A stretch of 64,000 nucleotides of DNA. It comes from Melitaea cinxia. Its lineage: Eukaryota; Arthropoda; Insecta; Lepidoptera; Nymphalidae. The notes beneath the pieces are model-generated. The model was given only the letters and a program-made list of their open reading frames with translations. It made no database searches and was not told the origin of the DNA. The stretch covers positions 2,366,001 through 2,430,000 of the forward strand of contig NC_059421.1 of assembly GCF_905220565.1 (NCBI RefSeq). The letters are read 5' to 3'. Made by a program: the position numbers and the translations under genes. Shown piece by piece: positions 47,257 to 58,644 of this stretch (the stretch's first letter is position 1; each line of letters opens with the position of its first letter).

Positions 47257-47639
47257 TACCAAATAATGAAAGGTATGATTTTGTACGTGTATTTTCTTAA
47301 AAACTGTTACATTTTTCTCAAATTATTTGCATTGTTGTTTTTGCAGTTTTGTTAAATGATGTAGTTTTCTTTTGCGTACAGTAATATATGTATATACATA
47401 TTATATTTTTTTTCTCAGAATAATATGAGAGTATATACCTATATTTTATCTATTTATGTAACAAGTTTCTATCGAGCGATTGATTGTCTGACCTTCAACT
47501 AGTAATTATCAAACCACCATTACATTAGATTAGAACAATTTTCCTGTCTAGATTTAATGGCTGTCGATGGACAAGCTTCTAACAAAGTTCTCATATAAAA
47601 CACGGTGTAGTATGGTTACTGTGAGTAAGGAGCTCCAGG

Positions 47640-47800
47640 TATTCCAGGGTTTCTACGAAAAATTGTTACTTAATTTTATATATATATATGCTCATCTGTA
47701 TAGCCAGTACAAATTACAAATGTATGCCATGTGCCGAGATCAAACTCGCAACCGTCAGCGCAATAGCCATAAGCTAGTTTTGTGACCGCGGTTAATAACT
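47640..47800 (-). repeat. Degenerate tRNA-derived SINE
   Basis: In plus orientation GCCGAGATCAAACTCGCAAC, CGTCAGCGCAATAGCC and TTTTGTGACCGCGG match the reversed SINE head. Confidence 0.5.
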
Positions 47801-48774
47801 TTTGAACTACCTACTGCAAGAAATTTAGTAATTCTGTTTTTATCAACAACATAAACCTAAATCATACAGACACAGCATAGCAGTGACGTAGTGAGCTTAT
47901 CTCGCGCCCTGAGCACAATACCTTCTTAGCGCACCCCTCCCTCCGAAAACCATATAATACGCCCCGCAATTTTTTGTTTTGCCGACCATTTAATGAATGT
48001 GGTATGTTTTATATGCTTACATATTTAAATATGATGGGGCTGTATACAATTGCACTTAATATCTTTCCCGACACCCGTCGAAGTGTCTATTCAATGATGA
48101 CGCATATAAAATACGATATCATTGAAGTTGAAACCGAGACTTCATTTCCAACATTTAATTCTGGTAATGTTATCTCTCGTGACCTTTACTGCAAATAACT
48201 ACAATCAACCATTAATGTATTGTGCATACACATTTTTACACGTAGCAACAAAAAAAAATGGCGTCTATTTTGGCGCGTTTTACAACTGTCATATTTTATT
48301 GACGAAATCATCCATAACAATGCGTAAAAAGTAATGAGTCATCGTTAATCTTAGTAAATTAGAACGTCTGTCTGAATGACTTACTTTAAGTGGTCAATTT
48401 GAACACAACAATAATATATCTCTTTGTATTATACTTCTTTGATAATAGGTCTTTAAAACTATAACAAAAAAGTGAGAGTACTCACAGGTTAAAGCTACAC
48501 AAAAATAAAAATATTCCTGCTATAAAAACCGATATCGAGATCCGTTAAAGGTAAAAAACCTGAATATGGAATCAAGGAAAAGATACCTAAAAACATTTCT
48601 CAAAATTTGGGATCATAAAATCTGTCTATGGGTCTATAAGAGCCGGCACACCGCATCCTCATTAAAAAAGCTAAATTATAGTTTCATAGCTGTTAAAGTG
48701 ACATTTAGTAACTAAGCTTTATACCTAAATATACATTATCGAGGTGAAGCACAGTAAAAACTTTTTTCTGTGTT
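47801..48774. other. AT-rich stretch without a gene
   Basis: The two overlapping open frames near 48.0-48.3 kb show no family features. AGTGACGTAGTGAGCTTATC (47.88 kb) is similar to AGTGACGTATTGAAG at 60.50 kb. Confidence 0.45.
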
Positions 48775-48990
48775 GGAGTAGCTCTTCTGGGAAGATTTAT
48801 CAACCTTACAAAAGATCATGCCTGCATGATGCATGCATTGTGTTCCTGTCGTGAGTAAGGTAGCCAAAGATCCTTGGGATGCCCTGTGTTGACAGCAATG
48901 TTGCAGGCGTCAATAGACTTCGGTAACCCCTTACCATGAGGTGAGCCGTACACTTGTTGGTCATCCGAGTCTTTTAAAAAAATAAAATAG
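48775..48990 (-). repeat. GTCGGCAAACAAG repeat
   Basis: In reverse it shows ACCTTACAAAAGATCATG, GTCGTGAGTAAGGTAGCCAA, TGTTGCAGGCGTC and CCTTACCATGAGGTGAGCCG. Confidence 0.65.
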
Positions 48991-49365
48991 TTTTAGTGTA
49001 CCTGTACTGAGATGCATTTAAACAAACATACAAATAGTATGTACTATTCATGAATGATATAATTACATCGACTCCGGTGACCTCAACATTCATTAAGCAG
49101 TTTCATTCATACATTCATATCGCATTGTGTGGTATTGTTCAATTATTGTATGACGCTATTAAAATAATATAAATTTATATGGATATAATTATTATTATTA
49201 GTGCATTAAATATGTTTATTTTAATATCTTACGAAGCATTTTCTCAAAAAAAAATTCCATGTAGAATTGTCCAAATGAACAAAAACGCAAAACAACTAGA
49301 TAAGTATATGTTAATATCATATTCTGACATTTCAAGGCAGGGGGATCGTTTCTTCTAAAATTTTT

Positions 49366-49850
49366 AAATCTGGGGGCACGGTAGTGCCCCCGCCAAGACG
49401 AAATAAAAAAAAAAAAAAAAAAAAAACGAAAAGCACTACCTATCTTTTCTCGAAGTGCTTCGTCGTTTTTTTGAACCCCCATAACTTGGGTTTGGATTAT
49501 ACTAGATAAACAAAATTCTAGGGATATGATGTCAATAGTGAACTTATTAAACATATAAAGTTTCAATTGCATAGCGCTTATACTTTAGATTTAATTGATA
49601 TCTAAAAAACCCCGATTTCGTCACTCACTGATGATCATCAAAATTCAAAGAGTACTTCCTGAAGTCCCAGAAAGCTGAAATTTGGTATGTAAGCTAGTAT
49701 TAGTACACAAATAACAAAAAAATTCTAAAACTTGGAACTTTTACCCCCCAACCCCTTAAACTAGGAGATGGAAGTTTGTATGAGACTTCCGCAAATTTTG
49801 ATGCTAGAGGTCTGAAAATTGATATAGGGACTCCTTGTTATTAATAATAA
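49366..49850. repeat. Unclassified repeat starting at a GGGGGCAC hairpin
   Basis: GGGGGCAC, loop GGTA, GTGCCCCC (49372-49391) is followed by a 22-base A-run and AAAGCACTACCTATCTTTTC, ACCCCCATAACTTGGG and CCGATTTCGTCACTCACTGA. I know this sequence type as dispersed in lepidopteran genomes; its class is unknown to me. The open frame on the minus strand is not a gene. Confidence 0.45.
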
Positions 49851-50088
49851 TAATAAAATACATAAAAAATAAAAATCGGTTATTAGTTTATGTCGAAAAT
49901 TTACATTTTGTAATTTTGGTATTTAAGTTTTGGCGGAGATCACCGTTTGCATATCAGTTCAACATAAAATCAAAAACAGCGTGCTCAAACCGAATATGGT
50001 GAAGATTGGATGATATTTATGGTATAAAATGTGTCGGAGGTAAAATGCAACTATAATATTGTCATAAGCAACTTACAAAAAGAAGTGA

Positions 50089-50663
50089 AATCCCACCAAA
50101 AACATTTTCATGTAAAATGTAGCCAAGACGAGATCATATGGCTCGCATTGTCAAAAAGTTATCAGATCTCATGTAGAGACAAGCTTCTAACTCTACACGC
50201 CCTAACTCTACACGCCCTAACTCTACACGCCCTAACTTCACAAACTCTACACCTTAGTCAAAATATGTGGCTTGGCCGTTTCGCTACCGTCACGTGGGCG
50301 TAAGGTGAAAATTCTTTTCACTGTTTTTTACTTTTCTGTCATACAATAGTTCTATTAAAGAAAAAATAAAAAGAAGAAGAATAATTGATATACATATAAT
50401 ACAAATTAAAATAAAAAGAGAAAATATATTTATATAAATGAGACAGGAAAGTCGTCATCTACAACATCGGCAGCCGGTAGTAACGAAACGGCCAAGCCAG
50501 ATATTTTGACTAAGATGTAGAGTTTGTGAATTTAGGGCGTGTAGAATTAAGGCGTGTAGAGTTAGAAGCTTGTCTCTACATGAGATCTGATAACTTTTTG
50601 ACAATGCGAGCCATATGATCTCGTCTTGGCTACATTTTACATGAAAATGTTTTTGGTGGGATT
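50089..50663. mobile_element. Inverted-repeat DNA element with 15-bp minisatellite
   Basis: The left arm (50089-50290) begins AATCCCACCAAAAACATTTT. The right arm (about 50464-50663) ends AAAATGTTTTTGGTGGGATT. The arms pair over nearly 200 nt. The left arm has three exact tandem units CTAACTCTACACGCC (50187-50231); the right arm has about two. No clear target duplication. The open frame across the left arm is not a gene. Confidence 0.7.
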
Positions 50664-50728
50664 ATCTTTTTCTGATATTTATTTGTTACTAACGTCTGAC
50701 ATTTTATGACGCCCTATTAATTGAGGCC

Positions 50729-51335
50729 TTTTTAACCGACTTCCAAAAAAGGAGGAGGTTCTCAATTCGACTATATTTTTTTTTATGTATGCATCAGAAC
50801 TTTTGACCGGGTGGACCGATTTCGACAATTTTTTTTTAATCGAAAGGTGGTGTGTGTTAATTGGTCCCATTTAAATTTATTTGAGATCTAACAACTACTT
50901 TTCGAGCTATATCTAATAATGCGTTTTTACTTGACGCTTTTTTCGTCGACCTACGTTGTATTATACCGCATAACTTTCTACTGGATATACCGATTTGAAT
51001 CATTCTTTTTTCGTTAGAAAGGGGATATCCCTAGTTTAGTACCGTGATAAGGAAACCAGGATCTGATGATGGGATCCCAGAGAAATCGAGGGAAACTCTC
51101 GAAAATCCACAATAACGTTTTACTGGGTGTACCGATTTTGATAATTTTTAATTTAATGAAAAGCTGATGTTCATCATGTGGTCACATTTAAATTTTATCG
51201 AGATCTGATAACTTCTTTTTGAGTAATCTTTGATAACGCGTAGTTGCTTGACTATTTTTTCGTCGATCTACGTTGTATTACTTGTCGATGTAATTGAAGT
51301 CGGTTTTTTTCGTTTGTCTGCAAACACAATTATTT
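50729..51335 (+). mobile_element. AACCGACTTC element, full copy
   Basis: AACCGACTTCCAAAAAAGGA to GTAATTGAAGTCGGTTTTTT and CTGCAAACACAATTATT. It has two diverged halves, each with TAACTTT..TACTGG, ACCGATTT, GAGATCT and TTTTTTCGTCGA.CTACGTT in the same order. The open frame on the minus strand is not a gene. Confidence 0.75.
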
Positions 51336-51755
51336 AGAAAACGCTTAACTATAAATATAGAAAATTATATCTTTCTCTTATTTATATATGTATAAACAAC
51401 ATCTGAAATTTTAGGGCTCCCCATTAATGGCAGCCAAATAACGATAGCGTAAGACACTAGAAATATTCTAAAATTATCCTTTTTCGTCATTTATTTGTTA
51501 ACAGCGTCCGATATTTTAAGGTACGGGCCGTCAGGGGGCTAAAGAGAAGGGGGGATTTTCAAGAAAGTATTACTAGAGTCGTTATAACGGCGCGGCAGTC
51601 ATAGATCTTTATAATTGCATATCAATACCAAATGCGTAACACAATTAAAAAATTCCACATGCTAATATTATCACGTGCAATCTATAATGTGGCGCTATTA
51701 ACTTTAATTGATACAATTATATTTATACTTACACTAAAATATAATGCGTGAGACA

Positions 51756-52157
51756 AAAGTCTTCGAGTAATGCGTCCTGGTTGTTTTAACATACGGCGCT
51801 GAGACGTGAACACAGACGAAGGAACTAGTCCACGGGGTACGGGTCTCCCTCAAAGATAGGATCAGAAATGAGACTATTCGTGATAAAATGAAAGTAATCA
51901 ATATAACCTGTAAAATAAGCAAGTTGAAGTGGCAGTGGGCTGGTCATCTGTGTCGCAGGACCGATGGCCGTTGGAGTAGACGGGTCCTAGAATGGAGACC
52001 GCGTCTTGGCAAACGCAGTGTGGGACGTCCTCCGGTCCGTTTGACCGACGATCTACGTAAGATTGCCGGTGTAGGCTGGATGAGGATTGCGGAAAACCGG
52101 GATGTTTAGCGCGATCTTGGCTAGTCCTACGTCCAGCAGTGGACTTCGATAGGCTGA
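51756..52157 (+). mobile_element. RTE-type LINE C-terminus, inactivated by in-frame stops
   Basis: One frame runs 134 codons with the RTE C-terminal pattern: VLTYGAET, DRIRNETIRD, LKWQWAGHLCRR, DGRWSRRVLEWRP, GRPPVRLTDDLRKIAG, MRIAENRDV and finally SYVQQWTSIG before TGA at 52155-52157. Four in-frame stops interrupt it, at 51768-51770, 51807-51809, 52107-52109 and 52122-52124. At least two of them replace an expected tryptophan. A few residues are missing between the VRVS and LKDRI stretches. The frame itself is never shifted. The sequence then enters the usual 3' tail (GTCCAGCAGTGGACTTCGATAGG). The catalytic parts are absent. Confidence 0.85.
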
Positions 52158-52169
52158 TGTGTGTATGTA

Positions 52170-52320
52170 ATACTATAAGGATGAGTAGTTCGTTTGACTG
52201 GATATGCTAATCTCAGGAAGTACTGGTTCGAATTAAAAAATTCTATGTTGCACAGCCTATTTACCGAGGAAGTTTATAGTTATTATATGTTATATTTCTA
52301 AATTATACAATAGATATTTT
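52170..52320 (+). repeat. Helitron-like body fragment
   Basis: AATACTATAAGGATGAGTAG, TATGCTAATCTCAGGAAGTA and TTACCGAGGAAG match the body of the 19.81-kb fragment. Confidence 0.4.
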
Positions 52321-53872
52321 ACTAATTTATAATTCAGAACTTAAGAACTCAATATATTTAGAAATAGAATGAATGTGATGATGAAAATAGAAAGAAATAA
52401 AATGAATGAAATAGTGCCAAGAATCCTGGCGACATTTCCCTGTTGAATCCATTGTATTCCCTGTTGAATGTGCCGAATCTCTGGGTGAAAAATGCAACAG
52501 CCCTCTTTCCACTTCTTTTTAAAAAAAATATCACTTCTACTCCAAGGTCCGAGAGTTTCGACTGCAAACTATTGTTATATTTTAAGTCTATTAATGAACT
52601 GAGTACAATTTAATTAAATTTTATTTCGAGTTAATTTTCCTCAAACGAATCAAAAATGGAATTAAAAACCTTAATAATATAATGGTATCTAAGGAGATAT
52701 ATATTCTTTGATAATTTTAATTCAGTACAAAATTTTAATTAAAATATTGTAAAAAACACGAAGTACAAAAAATTATCGCATGCAGAACTTAGTAATAACT
52801 ATTACTACATATGATAATTAATTTTTCTTCTAAAATAGTAATAAAGGCCATACTCAAACGTTTTAATGTAGTATAATCCTTTACATAAAATGAGAAAAAA
52901 GGGCACTTTAACTAAATAAAAAAATGGTTATCTTTATTACATGAAAAAAAGTACTACAAGCTTAGCTGAAAAGTAAATTTTAAACAAATACAAACTTTTA
53001 TAATAGAATTCGATGGTAAAAAGGGAATAATGAATTAAAAACTTTTTATTGTCGGATACTGTCATCCATCAAATAGCGTTATCCACAGCTGATGAAACAG
53101 GCCCTAAAACGGTAAAACATTTTCTATTTCGACCCAATAACATATTCCTTGTGCTACATATTACAAATGGCGCTTGAAACCATATCGTTATATTTTACGA
53201 TTGATTTATTACCCGCCAAACAATAGCATTTGTATTTATTATGTGGAACGTGGCCCTGAGGTGCCAAATCTATCTAGCCTGGAAAAAACCATTGGAATGT
53301 ATTAGCTTTTAATATTCTAGATCTGTTTCGAAGTTTTACGACCTAGAGAAATTTTAGTCGTGAGTTTACGGCCTGGAAATCTATAGTTTTCTTTTATTTT
53401 TTGGTATTTTTTTACAATATGTCACACAAAAATAAACTCACTTAAAATACTTTTATTGACAACCTTAGAGGTATACATTGTAGAAAATAAGACCATTTAT
53501 TTAGATACACAGTTAATATATTAGCAAGTTGGAGAATGAAATTTTTGAAAAAAAAAAATACTTTATCGGATTCACAGATAACAAAAATATATGCCATATT
53601 ATTTTTATAGCAAATACTCGATATTAAAGGTACCTACTGAACAGTGAAATATAATAATAACTGCTTATTTTTATACACAACTATTTGTAGTGGACTGGGA
53701 ATTCTCTTTTTGGTTAGAAATAAATTACAACATCGGCATTTTTTTACTATATTCAATCACCTAACAGCCACTTAGAAGTTCGGATGATTTTGTTATTTTT
53801 GCATAGGTAATTCGAGTAAAATTCTTGATCACTATTAACAATATGTTATTGATATATCGTCTTATTTATTTT
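52321..53872. other. AT-rich stretch without a supported gene
   Basis: The minus-strand frame at 52358-52567 (FFTQRFGTFNREYNGFNREM) has internal GTTGAAT..CC repeats and may be a LINE 3' remnant. The unclassified repeat 53049-53104 is listed separately. Confidence 0.45.
53049..53104 (+). repeat. Unclassified repeat, copy 2
   Basis: TTGTCGGATACTGTCATCCA, TCAAATAGCGTTATCCACAG and AACAGGCCC match 30388-30442. Confidence 0.5.
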
Positions 53873-54488
53873 TAACCGACTTCCAAAAAAGGAGGAGGTT
53901 CTCAATTCGACTGTATTTTTTTTTTTTTTTTTTATGTATGTTACATCAGAACTTTTGCCCGTGTGGACCGATTTCGACAAATTTTGTTTTAATCGAAAGG
54001 TGGTGTGTGCCAATTGGTCCCATTTAAATTTATTTGAGATCTAACAACTACTTTTCGAGTTATATCTAATAATGTGTTTTTACTTGACGCTTTTTTCGTC
54101 GACCTACGTTGTATTATACCGCATAACTTTCTACTGGATGTACCGATTTTGATAATTCTTTTTTTGTTGGAAAGGGGATATCCCTAGTTTAGTACTGTGA
54201 TAAGGAAACTAGGATCTGATGATGGGATCCCAGAGGAATCGAGGGAAACTCTCGAAAATCCGTAATAACTTTTTACTGGGTGTACCGATTTTGATAATTT
54301 TTAATTTAATCGAAAGCTGATGTTTATCATGTGGTCACATATAAATATCATCGAGATCTGATAAGAACTTTTTGAGTAATCTTTAATAACGCGTAGTTGC
54401 TTGACAATTTTTCGGAGATCTACGTTGTATTACTTGTCGATGTAATTGAAGTCGGTTTTTTTTTCGTTTGCGAGCAAACAGAATTATT
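53873..54488 (+). mobile_element. AACCGACTTC element, full copy
   Basis: It has the same layout and ends as 50.7 kb, with a T-run of about 20 after TTCTCAATTCGACTGTA. Confidence 0.75.
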
Positions 54489-54950
54489 TTATTATCGTCT
54501 TCTTAGCTTTATTTTTTGAAGTTCATCAATATAAAAGTTTTTAAAAATAAAATTCTAAAGCTAAAATTATTTATAAAGGTTACCAGATCAAAAATAGATA
54601 TTAAGAGAACGGTGCTAAAAAATCTAATAATATGTACGAAACTAAAATAAATAGTCCCGCTTAAAAGTTAGTCAACCTATCCAGGTCGTCTATTTTCACA
54701 CAAACAAACCTAGACCGCTTTGATGTACTTAAAATAATTTAATTTCCTCAATGATGTCACCGATCGAACATTGAATTAGTAAAAAGTATGGGTGCCATAA
54801 AAATTGCCAGACTTTTTTTAAATAACAATTTCCGCCGACGTGATGAGTTTTTTAACGATTTTGATTTTGGTTATTTCCTGGTATTTAACTTTCTTATAAC
54901 AGATTGAATATAAATAATGTAAAATCACTTTTTTGCAGTAGTAGCATTTT

Positions 54951-55282
54951 TTAACCGACTTCAAAAAAGGAGGAAGTTACTTAATTCGACCGTATATATA
55001 TATATATTATGTATGGTCGGGGATAATTTCGTCGTTTATGAACTGATTTTGAAAATTCTTTTTTGTTGGAAAGGAGATATCCTAAGTGTGGTACCATGAT
55101 AAGGAAATCAGGATCTGATAATGGGATCCCATTTAAATTTCATCGAGATCTAATTACAACTTTTGGAATAATCTTTTGATAATGCGTATTTACTTGTCTA
55201 TTTTTTCGTCTACCTACGATGTACCACTTGTCGATGTAATAGAAGTCGGTTTTGTTTCGTTTGCCAGCAAACACAATTATCT
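54951..55282 (+). mobile_element. AACCGACTTC element, one-half form
   Basis: The 5' end is AACCGACTTCAAAAAAGGAG and the 3' end GTAATAGAAGTCGGTTTTGT. Only one internal half is present. Confidence 0.7.
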
Positions 55283-55309
55283 ATTTTTATTTTTGAAATA
55301 TAGTAATTT

Positions 55310-55612
55310 TTGGTTTTTTTTTTATGTCATTAGGTCGGCAAACAAGCGTACGACTCACCTGATGGTAAACGATTACCGTAGCTTATAGACGCCCGCAACA
55401 CCAGAAGCATCGCAAGCGCGTTGCTGACCCAATCTCCAATCCCCCCAGGAGCTCTGGTTACCTTACTCACCAACAGGAACACAATACTGCTTGAAAACAG
55501 TATTATTTAGCTGTGATCTTCTGTAAGGTCGAGGTACTACCCCAGTCGGGCTGCTCCATATTTTGAGCAGGAAATTTCCTGCTGTGCCCTACCTCAGTTA
55601 AAATGGTAATAT
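55310..55612 (+). mobile_element. GTCGGCAAACAAG repeat, most complete copy
   Basis: It runs from the T-run through TAGGTCGGCAAACAAGCGTA to CCCAGTCGGGCTGCTCCAT and CCTGCTGTGCCCTACCTCAG, about 300 bp. A block to its right (55.73 kb) repeats GCGTGTTGCCGACCTTACC from the same family. Confidence 0.8.
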
Positions 55613-56060
55613 GATAATTGACTAATTGGTAATATGGTAGAGAATTTGACAGAAATACCTACTATACATTCGTACAATATCTATCACCAATACTATAAAT
55701 GAGTAAAATGAAAATTAATAAAACTGCATTACGAGCGTGTTGCCGACCTTACCTTACATTTGCTAAAATTCAGAAAAAAGTATTATAAATTTTTATCCGT
55801 TTGCATCTTTCTCGCATTTGTACATTACTATTATTAACGCTATTCAATAACTATCTTGTTAAAATATTTTACATCTATTTTTTGAAACTGAAATGATTAT
55901 TCTGCCAACAACAAATAATTTGTCCGACCGAGTCACCTGAGTTTTTACAGTTAAGTTAGTTATTCATATCCTCTTTGCCTGTCTTCACAAGATTTTTATT
56001 CAAATACGTCGATTTTAAAGTTATTTTGTAATGAGCTCTAATTTCTTTCTTTTCCATTTT

Positions 56061-56222
56061 TTTAACCGACTTCGAAAGGAGGAGTTGATTAACCTTCGAC
56101 CGTATATATATTATGTGTGTTCGGGAGTAACTCTTCGTCGTTTATGAATTATGTTTATGTAGGTATTACTTGTCGATGTCATTGAAGTCGGTTTTTTTGT
56201 TTGCCAGCAAACACAATTATCT
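56061..56222 (+). mobile_element. AACCGACTTC element, minimal form
   Basis: AACCGACTTCGAAAGGAGGA to TGTCATTGAAGTCGGTTTTT in about 160 bp, with most of the interior missing. It lies in the first block of a local duplication. Confidence 0.65.
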
Positions 56223-57409
56223 ATTTTTATTTTTGAAATAAATGAATATAAATGAGTAAATGAAAATTAATAAAGCAAAGGAGAATGGGACTTTTGGGCC
56301 AAAATGTAATGAGTAGAGATATTGTTTAAAAAATTGGTCATATTTTTTTATTTTAAAATATAAAATATCAGCTCAATTCTGAATCTAGAAGCGGAGAAAA
56401 TTGAGAAAGATAGTTTTCATCAAATTATTTGGGTATCGATTCAACTATAATCGATTACAGAATTCAAAAAAAAAAAGGTTTGCACTAGTTAATTAATTCA
56501 AGATATTTAGATGCACAATTAAAGCTGTAAACAATAAAGTGCATTTAAATAAAGTTACATTAATATTGACAATATCAATTAATATCTGATAAACCAAAAT
56601 GATTATCGATTTCATATCGATTTAAAGTAAATCATATTTTTAATGACAGCTTTGAAAGCTGACTAACTTGTGACTAACAATAATACTGTGTCGTCACTCG
56701 TTTCGTGTTTACTGTTTTCCGATGCATTCTGAGTCCATTCCTGATATTTATTTATGGTTTCAAGTGTATATCAATATTCGTAGTGAGTTTTCAAACAGTC
56801 TTCACTAAATATAACAAATATTAATGCTACAAGAACTTAGTGATCGCGTTTTTTTATAGACATTGTAACATAACCTCACTTTTACAAAAAGTCTAATAAC
56901 TCCACTCTCAGATAGCCAAAATATAGATAATTTTCAGCGAGGAAGCAATAACCCTAAATGCATTAATTGATACCATTTTCATTTCATTACATTTTGGCCC
57001 AAGATTGTATGGAATCGTATCATTCTCCTTTAAATAATTTTGACATTATATTTAAAAAATATTACCGCCAAGAATAACGTGATAGACGTCATCGCCATCA
57101 TAGAAAAACAACAATAAAAGCTTAAACAGGCCGTTTCAATAAATAGTCATCTGTGGTAAATAATTAATCATAGCTATAAACAATGACATCATGACTGACT
57201 CATGTTAGTTACATATTTAGCGAACTAAACACGCAACAAAATTTTCGGCACAATACGACGTCCCGTATGAAGACGTGCATAAAATACTAATTATAATCAT
57301 TATAAACATAATTTGTACTATATTTACTACGTAGTGATTCATTCATTCATTCGTTTTTAAATAATACATTTGTAAAAATCTCAAAAGAATTGTTGGTTTC
57401 AATTTTTTT
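56223..57409. other. AT-rich stretch between the two duplicated blocks
   Basis: No gene. CTATTTTTATTTTTGAAATA at the left edge also follows the element at 54.95-55.28 kb. Confidence 0.5.
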
Positions 57410-58345
57410 TTATTTACTAGAGTGCCATACAAGCGTACAAAGCACTCACACGGTAGTCTATGGACGCCAGCATTACGAGCGTGTTGCCGACCTTACGCCC
57501 GACCCTTCCCAGGCGACCTGGTTACCTTATTCACCACAGGAACACAACACTACTTGAAATTAGTATTATTTAGTTGTGATCTTTTTTTACGCACAGGAAA
57601 TCTTCAAGAAGATTCCCGGCTCTTGGGGTAGAGATGGGTTATGTGGTATTCTTACCCACCAAACACCCGTGCCTTGCTCCACCCGAGATTGTTGGAGCCC
57701 GTCATAGAGGGCAAGCATTATAATGCTCTCACCAAACTGCTCGCTTGAGCAAGCAACAGCACGAGGCCATCCCGGCTGCCACTGGGCTGTTCAAGAACAA
57801 ACGTGTGAGTCCCCTCTCACACGTCTACAGCCAGAAAGGGGGGTAGGCCCAATTTATTGTGCCCCGGGCATTGAAGGGTCAAATAAGCGACGACGCCTTC
57901 GTCCTCCACGTCGAGATAGATCGGTCCTCTCCCGATCTCTTTCAGATGACTCCTTCTGGGACATGATAGTCTCACAGAAGGAGATCATGGCTTTCCACGC
58001 TGATTGCTTTTGGAGCATCGCTGACACAACAGCTCCAAAGGAAAGATCTTGCCCGATCTCTCGGACCAGGATTTGACGCTCAGGGTACCAAGCCAGGCAC
58101 AACTCTAGCGTGTGCTGTGCAGAATCCTGATCCACGCCATAGTGGTGGCAAACTGGCACCGTTTTACGCCCTATCATACTCAGGTATTCGCCAAAACAAC
58201 CATGACCGGTCATTACCTGTGTAAATCGGAAGGAATTAAGGAGTGATCTGACCTAAGGTAAAGGAACTTCCACATTCATTCTACTACGAAATTTTGAGCT
58301 AGACATTTCCTGCAATGCCCTCCGTCAATAAAAAAATAATCAAAA
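57410..58345 (+). repeat. GTCGGCAAACAAG repeat split by an R1-like LINE
   Basis: The left part (57410-57582) ends at TTAGTTGTGATCT. The right part (58243-58345) resumes with GTGATCTGACCTAAGGTAAA and ends CCTGCAATGCCCTCCGTCA. The LINE copy 57583-58242 lies between. Confidence 0.75.
57583..58242 (-). mobile_element. Second R1-clade-like LINE subfamily, 5'-truncated, inserted in a short repeat
   Basis: The minus-strand frame reads through FRFTQVMTGHGCFGEYLSM, DSAQHTLELC and AWKAMISFCETIMSQKE, parallel to the 44.5-kb copy but clearly diverged. The zinc knuckle is damaged: the second cysteine is tyrosine (CHHY). A short T-run at 57582-57588 is the poly(A). The likely target duplication is GTGATCT (57576-57582 and 58243-58249), and the host is a GTCGGCAAACAAG repeat whose two halves lie on either side. 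Only the C-terminus and 3' UTR remain. Confidence 0.75.
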
Positions 58346-58644
58346 TTGCTAAAATTCAGAAAAAAAAAATATTATAAATTTTTATCGGTTTGTATATTTA
58401 TCGCATTTGTACACTAATATTAAAAACGTTATTTAATAATTATCTTGTTAAAATATTTTTACGCGCCATATTTGAAACTGAAATGATTATTCTTCCAGCC
58501 ACCACAAATAATTCGCCCGACCGAGTCACCCGAGTTTTACAGTTATTCCTATCCTCTTTGCCTGTCTTCACAACATTTTTATTCAAATACGTTGATTTTA
58601 AAGTCATTTTGCAATGAGCTGTAATTTCCTTCGTTTTCATTTTT

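Noticed and set aside
47974..48334. Two overlapping 70-codon open frames
   Set aside because: No signal, domain, splice site or start context; the composition matches the AT-rich background.
50031..50303. 90-codon open frame with LTLHA repeats
   Set aside because: The repeats are the 15-bp minisatellite in the arm of a DNA element.
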